From the NCBI RefSeq assembly GCF_003570705.1, contig NZ_QWVT01000003.1:1-34863 (forward strand): a stretch of 34,863 nucleotides of DNA, given 5' to 3'. The notes below the pieces were generated by a model. That model did not search any database. It saw only the letters and a list, made by a program, of their open reading frames with translations, and was not told the origin of the DNA. The number at the start of each line of letters is the position of its first letter. Positions within the stretch are counted from its first letter, which is position 1. The stretch is from Mesobacillus zeae. GTDB taxonomy: Bacteria > Bacillota > Bacilli > Bacillales > Cytobacillaceae. Shown one piece after another: positions 8,375-17,528 of this stretch. A program made the position numbers and the translations under genes.

Positions 8375-8471
8375 TTTGGTTGATATAACCTGATAGGTGC
8401 TCGATATCCGTTCCGTGATGGCAGATATCTCTCCATGGATGGTTGATATATCGCCAAAATTGGTAGATATC
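8375..8471. repeat. Array of five 21-bp phased GATATC units (copy 2)
   Basis: GATAT[CA] cores begin at 8382, 8403, 8424, 8445 and 8466, exactly 21 bp apart, as in copy 1 at 82-178. The array begins about 15 bases after the tail of the family 2 repeat. On the minus strand each unit reads as a heptapeptide beginning [DY]-I, and all five units are open in that frame, but no ribosome site or plausible start supports a gene. Confidence 0.87.
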
Positions 8472-8580
8472 CCGAAAAATCAGCTTGTTCAAAAGCACCA
8501 GGAACTCCAATCAAGCTGAAAAACGCCATATCAGTAGCTAGTTTAATTAAAAAAAGCTCACCTCACGCACCATCTAGCCC
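8472..8580. repeat. Conserved flank of the 21-bp array (copy 2)
   Basis: Related to 179-290. Blocks AAAAAGCT (8550-8557) and CGCACCAT (8566-8573) lie at almost the same distance from the array as in copy 1. No gene is seen between the rsmI stop and the abrB terminator. Confidence 0.6.
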
Positions 8581-8591
8581 ATCTTACTTAT

Positions 8592-8622
8592 AAAAAAAAG
8601 CTTCTCCACTTGGGAGAAGCTT
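8592..8622 (-). terminator. Terminator of abrB
   Basis: Perfect 10-bp stem AAGCTTCTCC/GGAGAAGCTT (8598-8607 with 8613-8622), five-base loop. Read on the minus strand it ends in a run of Ts (8592-8599), so it stops abrB transcription. Confidence 0.9.
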
Positions 8623-8635
8623 ACTTGTATTGTAA

Positions 8636-8920
8636 TTATTTTACTGGCTCGAAAGAATCTTGAATCTCTTTCAAAAGCTGTTCTGCACCTTCACGGCTTA
8701 GGATCAGCTTGCCACCAGCAAGAGTGATGTTGTTGTCGGATACTTCGCCAGTGACGTGGCAAGTCATGTTTGGCTTGTATTTTTTCAAGATGATTTTGTC
8801 ATCATCCACATAAATTTCAAGAGCGTCTTTCTCAGCAATTCCCAAAGTCCTTCTCAGTTCAATCGGAATAACCACACGGCCAAGCTCGTCAACCTTACGT
8901 ACGATACCAGTAGATTTCAT
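8636..8920 (-). CDS. abrB: Transition-state regulator AbrB
   Basis: A 94-residue DNA-binding protein that represses many stationary-phase and sporulation genes during growth. The N-terminal half (MKSTGIVRKVDELGRVVIP...) is the swapped-hairpin AbrB domain and is nearly identical to B. subtilis AbrB; C53 in NMTCHV is also kept. I start at the ATG at 8920 to match that N-terminus; an in-frame ATG at 8941 would overlap the ribosome site GAGGAG (8931-8936). The promoter and two Spo0A boxes lie upstream, and spoVG, a classic AbrB target, lies about 11 kb away. Confidence 0.97.
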   Translation of the reverse strand: MKSTGIVRKVDELGRVVIPIELRRTLGIAEKDALEIYVDDDKIILKKYKPNMTCHVTGEVSDNNITLAGGKLILSREGAEQLLKEIQDSFEPVK

Positions 8921-8958
8921 AATAAATAATCTCCTCTCCATGATGGGTTTTTCTATGA

Positions 8959-8975
8959 TTCGTCATTTTTCGACA
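8959..8975 (-). promoter_or_regulatory. Two Spo0A boxes downstream of the abrB promoter
   Basis: On the minus strand a perfect 0A box TGTCGAA (8969-8975) is followed after 3 bases by TGACGAA (8959-8965). Both lie just downstream of the predicted transcription start near 8987, the same layout as in B. subtilis, where Spo0A~P binding there shuts off abrB. Confidence 0.9.
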
Positions 8976-8993
8976 TTTATTTTTATATTTTTA

Positions 8994-9022
8994 ATAATAC
9001 CAGCCATTCCCATATACGTCAA
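8994..9022 (-). promoter_or_regulatory. Sigma-A promoter of abrB
   Basis: On the minus strand TTGACG (9017-9022), a 17-base spacer and TATTAT (8994-8999). Nearly consensus and correctly placed ahead of the Spo0A boxes. Confidence 0.85.
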
Positions 9023-9257
9023 TAATTTTATTTTAATTTTTTAATAGATTTTAGAAATGCAATAAAACCTTGGTGTAATAAGGTTTTTCCGGTATTTAAA
9101 ATATTTAATAGAAACAAATTAGTAGAGATTTATTATTAAAATGTTTTTGTTCAGAAAGTATTTTTTGGGAATCGAAATAAATTTCGACAGAATCCAACAC
9201 TAACGCACGTTTTCCAGATACACCGGATTTTGGGGTTTTAATTCCGTTTTCGTGAAG
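9023..9257. other. AT-rich gap between divergent abrB and metS promoters
   Basis: No gene is seen. It contains an 8-bp hairpin AAAACCTT/AAGGTTTT (9064-9071 with 9080-9087) and a 7-bp inverted repeat TCGAAAT-AA-ATTTCGA (9172-9187). A third perfect Spo0A box (TTCGACA on this strand, 9183-9189) overlaps the inverted repeat. I see no T-box leader. Confidence 0.6.
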
Positions 9258-9286
9258 TTGCGTTATTTAGCATTATTAGGTATATT
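9258..9286 (+). promoter_or_regulatory. Sigma-A promoter of metS
   Basis: TTGCGT (9258-9263), 17-base spacer, TATATT (9281-9286). It gives a leader of about 100 bases before metS. Confidence 0.65.
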
Positions 9287-9335
9287 TTGAGGATAATGAT
9301 GTATTGATTACTTAAGCTTTTCAGGCTGTTCCTGA

Positions 9336-11336
<2,001 letters not shown>

Positions 11337-11371
11337 TAGCCTGATCGGGAAGCCTTTAAAAGGTTGAAGTT

Positions 11372-11427
11372 AACATAGAAATGTTTCACGTGTAACATTG
11401 GCGGGTAAACATTTCTATGTTTTTCTT
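11372..11427 (+). terminator. Long inverted repeat after metS, probable terminator
   Basis: Perfect 15-bp arms AACATAGAAATGTTT (11372-11386) and AAACATTTCTATGTT (11407-11421) with a 20-base loop, followed by TTTTTCTTATT. The stem is AT-rich and the loop long, so termination may be incomplete. A parS-like site overlaps the left arm and loop. Confidence 0.65.
11382..11397. other. parS-like ParB (Spo0J) binding site
   Basis: TGTTTCACGTGTAACA matches the Bacillus parS consensus TGTTNCACGTGAAACA at every position but one; the mismatch (T for A at position 12) is the symmetry partner of the N position. B. subtilis has origin-proximal parS sites, and from memory one lies at about 4 degrees, in the metS neighbourhood. 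It is probably a ParB nucleation site for origin segregation and SMC loading. Confidence 0.82.
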
Positions 11428-11621
11428 ATTTTCTGCAATCAGCCCGGTTTTCATGTCTTTTGGCTCATGTTTTTTTCGGGCCGAGGCAAAATAGTTGCAA
11501 AACCGACAGAAGATTAGGTAAATTCAAGAGGCTGGGAATACTGGAAACAAAATTGCAGGAAATAGGACATAAACAGAAAGAACCACAAGAACAATATAGT
11601 ATACCCAAAGGAGTTAAAACG

Positions 11622-12389
11622 ATGCTGTTTGACACGCACGTCCACCTAAATGCGGAACAATTCCAAGAAGATCTCCCTGACGTAATCGAAAGGGCAAGGT
11701 CCGAAGGGGTTGAATATATGGTTGTTGTCGGCTTTGACCGGCCAACGATTGAAAGAGCGATCGAGCTCTGTGAAGAGCACGATTTTATCTATGCAAGTGT
11801 AGGCTGGCACCCTGTTGATGCCATCGATATGACTGACGCAGACCTTGATTGGATCAAGGAACTGTCATCACATCCGAAAGTTGTCGCTCTTGGTGAAATG
11901 GGCCTTGACTATTACTGGGATAAATCGCCGAAAGAAGTTCAGAAAGAAGTCTTCCGGAAGCAGATCCGGCTTGCCAAAGAGGTTCAGCTTCCGATTGTAA
12001 TTCATAACCGTGAGGCCACCTCGGATATCATGGAAATCCTGAAGGAAGAAAACGCTAGCGAGGTAGGCGGCATCATGCATTGCTTCAGCGGAAGCCCGGA
12101 AACGGCAGAACAATGCCTGGACATGAATTTCTATATCTCCCTGGGCGGCCCAGTCACATTTAAAAATGCCAAAAAGCCAAAAGAAGTGGCGGAGGCAGTT
12201 CCGCTCGACCGCTTGCTCATTGAAACAGATTGTCCGTATCTCGCTCCGCATCCCTACAGAGGGAAGAGGAACGAACCGGCATATGTAAAATTAGTTGCAA
12301 GCCAAATTGCTGAACTGAAAGGCGCAACATTTGAAGAAATTGCCGAGGCTACAACCCGAAATGCAAAAAAAGTTTTCGGCATAAAATGA
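11622..12389 (+). CDS. yabD: TatD family metal-dependent hydrolase / deoxyribonuclease (YabD)
   Basis: A 255-residue TIM-barrel hydrolase of the TatD family, the same length as B. subtilis YabD. All expected metal ligands are visible: H6 and H8 in DTHVH, E92 in GEMGLD, H128 in VIHNRE, H153 in MHCFSG and D203 in ETDCPYL. TatD proteins act as Mg-dependent 3'-5' nucleases; the cellular role here is unproved. The ATG at 11622 follows AAAGGAG (11607-11613); the frame is open 162 bases further upstream, but that part is not family-like. The order metS-yabD is conserved. Confidence 0.94.
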   Translation: MLFDTHVHLNAEQFQEDLPDVIERARSEGVEYMVVVGFDRPTIERAIELCEEHDFIYASVGWHPVDAIDMTDADLDWIKELSSHPKVVALGEMGLDYYWDKSPKEVQKEVFRKQIRLAKEVQLPIVIHNREATSDIMEILKEENASEVGGIMHCFSGSPETAEQCLDMNFYISLGGPVTFKNAKKPKEVAEAVPLDRLLIETDCPYLAPHPYRGKRNEPAYVKLVASQIAELKGATFEEIAEATTRNAKKVFGIK

Positions 12390-12445
12390 TAGGAGATGCT
12401 GTCGATTTATAAGCCTACTTGTCTGAATTTTTCTCATTTCTAAAC

Positions 12446-12505
12446 GTTCTACACGGAACTCCTGTCACATAGGATAACCGTGTCGAGAACTCTTTCTTTA
12501 TTTTT
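12446..12505 (+). terminator. Probable terminator of yabD
   Basis: GTTCTACACGG (12446-12456) pairs with CCGTGT (12478-12483) and, past a CG bulge, AGAAC (12486-12490). A T-rich run (TCTTTCTTTATTTTT) follows. The AGAAC arm can also pair with GGGTTCT at 12511-12517, so an alternative fold exists. Confidence 0.55.
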
Positions 12506-12557
12506 ACAAGGGGTTCTTGCATAATTATGATTGCGTTCTATCGAAAGGAGGGCCAGG

Positions 12558-12587
12558 TTGACATATCGGCAGCGTTATCTATATAAT
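12558..12587 (+). promoter_or_regulatory. Sigma-A promoter of yabE
   Basis: Consensus TTGACA (12558-12563), 18-base spacer, consensus TATAAT (12582-12587). Predicted start is near 12594, only a few bases before the ribosome site at 12597. Confidence 0.82.
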
Positions 12588-12627
12588 CACTCGAGTAAAG
12601 GAGGCGTTTTTCATAGCAAATATAAAT

Positions 12628-13812
12628 ATGAAAAACATGTTTTCCCAATCTTTGAGTAGAAGGAAGCTGGCGATCCTTTCTGCTAGTTTGCTAGTGTTCA
12701 CAGTGGCTCTTGGTTTCTTCATGTACGAAGGTACGAAGAAGACGGTTGCTTTGACACTGGATGGCCAAGAAAAAGTTGTAAAAACACACGCAGACACCGT
12801 TCAGGATATATTCGATGAACTAGACATCTCTCTTGGCAAGGAAGACTATTTATCGCATGAAGCGAACACAAAGATAAGGGACGACCTGGAGATTGTGTGG
12901 AAACCCGCAAAGCCGGTCACAGTCTTGCAAGAAAAAGATAAGAAAACGTATTGGTCTTCAGCGGACACAGTAAAAGAGTTCCTGGAGGAGCAGGACATTG
13001 TCCTCGGTAAGCATGACAAAGTAAGCCCAAGCCCGGACGCAAAATTGAAAAAGAATGCACACATTGCTATTCAGAGGGCTTTTCCGCTTAAGCTCGTTGT
13101 GGGCGGGAAAGAACAGAAATTATGGTCAACTTCGACTACGGTCGCTGACTTTTTATCACAGCAAGGGGTTAAACTGAGTAAGATGGATCGGGTTGAACCT
13201 ACACTTAAAGAGACAGTCACAAAAAACGCCGTGATTAATGTCATCAAAATTGAAAAAGTCACCGATGTAGTGGAAGAACCAATCAAGTTTGCCGTTGTCA
13301 CGAAAAATGACAGCAATCTGGAACGCGGGAAACAGGAAGTGGTTACAGAAGGACAGGATGGATTGGTCTCAAAGAGTTACGAAGTCATCCTTGAAAATGG
13401 CAAGGAAGTTTCCAGAAAACTTATCAGTGAGAAGAAGCTGAAAGATAAGCAGGATAAAGTGCTTGCGATGGGCTCCAAAGTTGTTGTCCAGCAAGTGTCA
13501 CGAGGCCAGGAAGAGCCTCAGGGCAAGGAATACTATGTGGCTTCCACTGCCTATACGGCGGATTGCAATGGCTGTTCAGGCTTTACCGCAACAGGCTATA
13601 ATCTAAGGGCGAACCCGAATGCCAAAGTAATCGCAGTCGATCCAAGCGTGATCCCGCTTGGCACAAAGGTTTATGTTGAGGGATACGGATACGCGATTGC
13701 AGCAGACAAAGGTTCTGCAATCAAAGGTTACAAAATTGATGTATTCTTCCCGTCGAAGTCTGATGCCTATCGCTGGGGAACAAGACGTGTGAAAATTAAA
13801 ATTCTTAATTAG
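12628..13812 (+). CDS. yabE: Cell-wall active protein YabE (DUF348, G5 and 3D domains)
   Basis: A 394-residue exported protein related to resuscitation-promoting factors. It has an N-terminal membrane segment or signal (about 13-33), three DUF348 repeats (about 40-205), a G5 domain (about 215-290) and a C-terminal 3D domain (about 305-394) with STAYTADC, AVDPSVIPLGT, ADKG and DVFF, the acidic residues expected for a lytic-transglycosylase-like site. It is shorter than B. subtilis YabE (about 437). The strong AAAGGAGG (12597-12604) lies 23 bases before this ATG; see findings for a possible ATA start at 12613. It has its own promoter and terminator. Confidence 0.92.
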   Translation: MKNMFSQSLSRRKLAILSASLLVFTVALGFFMYEGTKKTVALTLDGQEKVVKTHADTVQDIFDELDISLGKEDYLSHEANTKIRDDLEIVWKPAKPVTVLQEKDKKTYWSSADTVKEFLEEQDIVLGKHDKVSPSPDAKLKKNAHIAIQRAFPLKLVVGGKEQKLWSTSTTVADFLSQQGVKLSKMDRVEPTLKETVTKNAVINVIKIEKVTDVVEEPIKFAVVTKNDSNLERGKQEVVTEGQDGLVSKSYEVILENGKEVSRKLISEKKLKDKQDKVLAMGSKVVVQQVSRGQEEPQGKEYYVASTAYTADCNGCSGFTATGYNLRANPNAKVIAVDPSVIPLGTKVYVEGYGYAIAADKGSAIKGYKIDVFFPSKSDAYRWGTRRVKIKILN

Positions 13813-13820
13813 TGTGCCGA

Positions 13821-13847
13821 AGCAGGGGAGAAATCCCCTGCTTTTTT
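13821..13847 (+). terminator. Terminator of yabE
   Basis: Perfect 9-bp stem AGCAGGGGA/TCCCCTGCT (13821-13829 with 13834-13842), GAAA-type loop, T run. Confidence 0.93.
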
Positions 13848-13918
13848 ACTGCGATAAAAAAAGTTCCAAAGAATATTTTGTGTTTTGGCGCTTATTTTTA
13901 TGATACTCGGTTTTAAGG

Positions 13919-13924
13919 TATAAT
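13919..13924 (+). promoter_or_regulatory. Possible -10 element for rnmV
   Basis: A consensus TATAAT lies 98 bases before rnmV and after the yabE terminator, so a promoter is expected here. The -35 region at 17-18 bases is poor and no extended -10 TG is present. Confidence 0.35.
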
Positions 13925-14022
13925 AAACATGATTAAACAAATCGACCGAAAGAGATTCATTTATATAGACGTTGAATGTTTCAATTTTGTTTCAAATTTT
14001 TCAAATAAAAAACGGAGGAATT

Positions 14023-15454
<1,432 letters not shown>

Positions 15455-15455
15455 A

Positions 15456-15482
15456 AAAGTCCGCGCATGCGGGCTTTTTTTT
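15456..15482 (+). terminator. Terminator of rnmV-rsmA
   Basis: Nine-base-pair stem AAAGTCCGC/GCGGGCTTT (one G-U pair), GCAT loop, long T run. Confidence 0.87.
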
Positions 15483-15510
15483 GTCTACCAAGCAAAAGCT
15501 GCCGTGTTTC

Positions 15511-15538
15511 ACATGTATCCCAGCCTCTGCATAGCCTA
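15511..15538 (+). promoter_or_regulatory. Candidate sigma-K promoter of yabG
   Basis: AC (15511-15512), a 17-base spacer and CATAGCCTA (15530-15538) fit the sigma-K pattern AC-N16/17-CATANNNTA exactly. yabG is a sigma-K gene in B. subtilis, and the site lies 52 bases before its start. Confidence 0.7.
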
Positions 15539-15589
15539 TCAAAGGAAAAATATTCTTGGATGCCCGGCTGCGGGCTGCTTGGAGTGACG

Positions 15590-16465
15590 ATGGTGAACAT
15601 AGGACTCATGGATATTGTCGGAAGGCTTTCCTATAACTGCGATATAATGTTCCGGGTCATCGATATAAGGGTGGAGAACGGGAAAAAGACAGTCATTCTT
15701 TACGGAGAAGACTTCCGGCTTGCAGCAGATGCCCCGTATGAGGACTTGGTGCGGATGGACGCGGTAAAGGTACAGCGTCTTACGGAAGAGTGCAGGTCAT
15801 TGGAAGAGCAGTCTTTCAGGCTGTTTCGCCAGGATGTCGACTTGCTCCTTCAGAAGCAGGAGTATGAGGTGACTGAAGGATACAGCAAGTCGAAAAGCTA
15901 TTTTCAGATGCCCGGAAGGGTTCTCCATCTTGATGGCGACAGCAATTACCTTAAGAAATGTCTTACTTTGTATGAAAAAGTGGGCGTTCCTGTTTACGGA
16001 ATCCACTGTAATGAAAGGGAAATGTCGTCCAAGATTGGCGGGCTGATAGAAACTTACCGGCCTGATATCCTGGTCGTCACGGGGCATGATGCCTATTCAA
16101 AATCAAAAGGCGAACCTGGAGACATCAATGCATACCGCCATTCCTGGCATTTTGGTCAGACGGTTAAAGAAGCGAGAAAGAAAGTTCCGCATCTCGATCA
16201 GCTTGTCATATTTGCAGGTGCATGCCAATCACATTTTGAATCTCTTATCCAGGCTGGAGCAAACTTTGCCAGTTCCCCGTCCCGGGTGAACATCCATGCG
16301 CTTGATCCGGTTTATATCGTGTCGAAAATAAGCTTTACACCTTTTATGGAAAGGATCAATGTCTGGGATGTACTGAGGAATACCCTGACAGGCGATAAAG
16401 GGCTTGGCGGGATTGAGACAAAAGGCGTTTTAAGAACAGGAATGCCATTCAATAAAAAGTATTAA
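15590..16465 (+). CDS. yabG: Sporulation-specific protease YabG
   Basis: YabG is a late mother-cell protease that processes spore coat and related proteins. The 291-residue product has the highly conserved core HLDGDSNYLKKCL, VYGIHC, VTGHDAYSKSKG, IFAGACQSHFESL and FASSPSRVNIHALDP; the cysteine and histidine in GACQSH are candidate active-site residues, by inference. The start is uncertain: ATG 15590 after GGAG (15581-15584) is preferred, GTG 15593 is equally spaced, and the open frame continues upstream through the terminator of rsmA, which is not coding. Its own terminator follows. Confidence 0.94.
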   Translation: MVNIGLMDIVGRLSYNCDIMFRVIDIRVENGKKTVILYGEDFRLAADAPYEDLVRMDAVKVQRLTEECRSLEEQSFRLFRQDVDLLLQKQEYEVTEGYSKSKSYFQMPGRVLHLDGDSNYLKKCLTLYEKVGVPVYGIHCNEREMSSKIGGLIETYRPDILVVTGHDAYSKSKGEPGDINAYRHSWHFGQTVKEARKKVPHLDQLVIFAGACQSHFESLIQAGANFASSPSRVNIHALDPVYIVSKISFTPFMERINVWDVLRNTLTGDKGLGGIETKGVLRTGMPFNKKY

Positions 16466-16474
16466 GAGTAGTTG

Positions 16475-16504
16475 ACAGCCGCCGGATATGCGGCTGTTTT
16501 TTTT
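16475..16504 (+). terminator. Terminator of yabG
   Basis: Perfect 8-bp stem ACAGCCGC/GCGGCTGT (16475-16482 with 16490-16497), seven-base loop, T run of eight. Confidence 0.93.
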
Positions 16505-16618
16505 ATGCTGGGGCAGAATCGGGGTTCCGGGTTTATTTTTTTTTGCTTACATAATTTATCCCCAAAAGGGTCACGCTAAAAATGTTCAAAAATAAAAGGA
16601 AAAACCGATGAAAAAATG

Positions 16619-16648
16619 TTGACATTTAATTTTGCGGACTGATATAAT
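16619..16648 (+). promoter_or_regulatory. Upstream veg promoter (P1)
   Basis: Consensus TTGACA (16619-16624), 18-base spacer, consensus TATAAT (16643-16648). Confidence 0.85.
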
Positions 16649-16660
16649 TTATGTTTTTGT

Positions 16661-16689
16661 TTGACGAAATAGGGTCAACGTGTTATACT
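16661..16689 (+). promoter_or_regulatory. Downstream veg promoter (P2)
   Basis: TTGACG (16661-16666), 17-base spacer, TATACT (16684-16689) preceded by TG (extended -10). It is in tandem with P1; veg promoters are among the strongest sigma-A promoters in Bacillus. Confidence 0.85.
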
Positions 16690-16711
16690 TGACAATAGTG
16701 AGGTGGATCGA

Positions 16712-16975
16712 ATGCCAAAAACATTATCGGATATCAAAAAAGCTCTTGATTCAAATTTGGGAAAAAGACTTTTGCTGAAAGCGAACGGTGGACGCAGAAA
16801 GACGATCGAGCGTTCAGGTGTTTTAGCTGAAACTTATCCTTCCGTCTTTGTCATCGAACTGGACCAGGATGAGAATGCTTTCGAACGTGTATCATATAGC
16901 TATGCGGATGTTTTGACGGAAACGGTGCAAATTACTTTCTATGAAGATGCAGCAGGTAACATCGCCCTAAGCTAG
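16712..16975 (+). CDS. veg: Veg protein
   Basis: An 87-residue highly conserved protein, highly expressed in vegetative cells; in B. subtilis it has been linked to biofilm control, but its biochemical action is unclear. Recognisable segments are [10 protein letters not shown] at the start, [11 protein letters not shown] and [14 protein letters not shown] (16701-16706) gives the ribosome site for ATG 16712; an in-frame GTG at 16703 lies inside it. Two strong tandem promoters drive it. Confidence 0.95.
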   Translation: MPKTLSDIKKALDSNLGKRLLLKANGGRRKTIERSGVLAETYPSVFVIELDQDENAFERVSYSYADVLTETVQITFYEDAAGNIALS

Positions 16976-16991
16976 GGTTCATAAATAACTG

Positions 16992-17018
16992 GCAGTGGAC
17001 AAGCGTTCTCTGCTTTTT
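16992..17018 (+). terminator. Weak possible terminator of veg
   Basis: A short GCAG/CTGC stem (16992-16995 with 17010-17013) closes a long loop and runs into TTTTT. The hairpin is poor, so some read-through into sspF is possible. Confidence 0.3.
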
Positions 17019-17065
17019 AATTTGTCTTTTATTTCTTTCTGCAGGTGACAGGGAAAATCATCCGT

Positions 17066-17095
17066 GTATGCTTACAGAGGTTTTATAAAATAATA
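17066..17095 (+). promoter_or_regulatory. Candidate sigma-G promoter of sspF
   Basis: GTATG (17066-17070), an 18-base spacer and AATAATA (17089-17095) match GHATR-N18-CATNHTA with one mismatch. This suits a forespore small acid-soluble protein gene. Confidence 0.55.
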
Positions 17096-17126
17096 AGACT
17101 GCCGCTTTGCCATAGGAGGGATACCT

Positions 17127-17306
17127 GTGGGCAGAAGAAGGGGAGTTATGTCGGAAGGCTTTAAAGAAGAGCTTGCCAAGGAACTTGGTTTCTATGATGT
17201 CGTCCAGAAGGAAGGATGGGGCGGCATCAGGGCGCGCGATGCGGGCAATATGGTCAAACGTGCGATCGAAATTGCTGAGCAGCAGCTTATGGACCAGAAA
17301 CGGTAA
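17127..17306 (+). CDS. sspF: Small acid-soluble spore protein, alpha/beta-related type SspF
   Basis: A 59-residue forespore DNA-binding protein. The translated sequence starts MGRRRGVMS, contains [10 protein letters not shown], the [12 protein letters not shown] segment and the [11 protein letters not shown] helix, all typical of SspF. The start is GTG at 17127 with AGGAGGG (17114-17120) six bases upstream. The gene lies between veg and ispE as in B. subtilis and has its own putative sigma-G promoter and terminator. Confidence 0.95.
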   Translation: MGRRRGVMSEGFKEELAKELGFYDVVQKEGWGGIRARDAGNMVKRAIEIAEQQLMDQKR

Positions 17307-17382
17307 CTTAACAACAGAGCTACCTGCTGTCCTGCCTGATAAAACAGCAGCGTTTCACCTAAACTAACTCGGCAAACGCGGC

Positions 17383-17412
17383 AAAGCTGGAGCATAATGC
17401 TCCAGCTTTTTT
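17383..17412 (+). terminator. Terminator of sspF
   Basis: Perfect 11-bp stem AAAGCTGGAGC/GCTCCAGCTTT (17383-17393 with 17399-17409), five-base loop, T run. Confidence 0.93.
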
Positions 17413-17472
17413 GAATAATATTGGGATATGAGTGAATCTTTCACTTCAATCAGTCTTACTTCGGCGAATTTG

Positions 17473-17481
17473 TGGTAAAAT
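17473..17481 (+). promoter_or_regulatory. Extended -10 promoter candidate for ispE
   Basis: TGGTAAAAT (17473-17481) is an extended -10 element between the sspF terminator and ispE. The -35 region is weak. Confidence 0.5.
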
Positions 17482-17528
17482 AGGACAAAAACTGGCATCG
17501 TTGAAATTTGTCAAAGTAGGTGGAAAGA

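Noticed and set aside
8314-8529. Minus-strand open frames of about 70-77 codons over the second 21-bp array
   Set aside because: No ribosome site, no family resemblance, and the frame is broken in the first array; explained by the 21-bp periodicity.
11460-11621. Upstream N-terminal extension of yabD
   Set aside because: The frame is open, but it has no family-like residues and a good ribosome site sits directly before ATG 11622.
15505-15520. Second parS-like sequence TGTTTCACATGTATCC
   Set aside because: The invariant CACGTG centre is changed to CACATG and the right half does not match.
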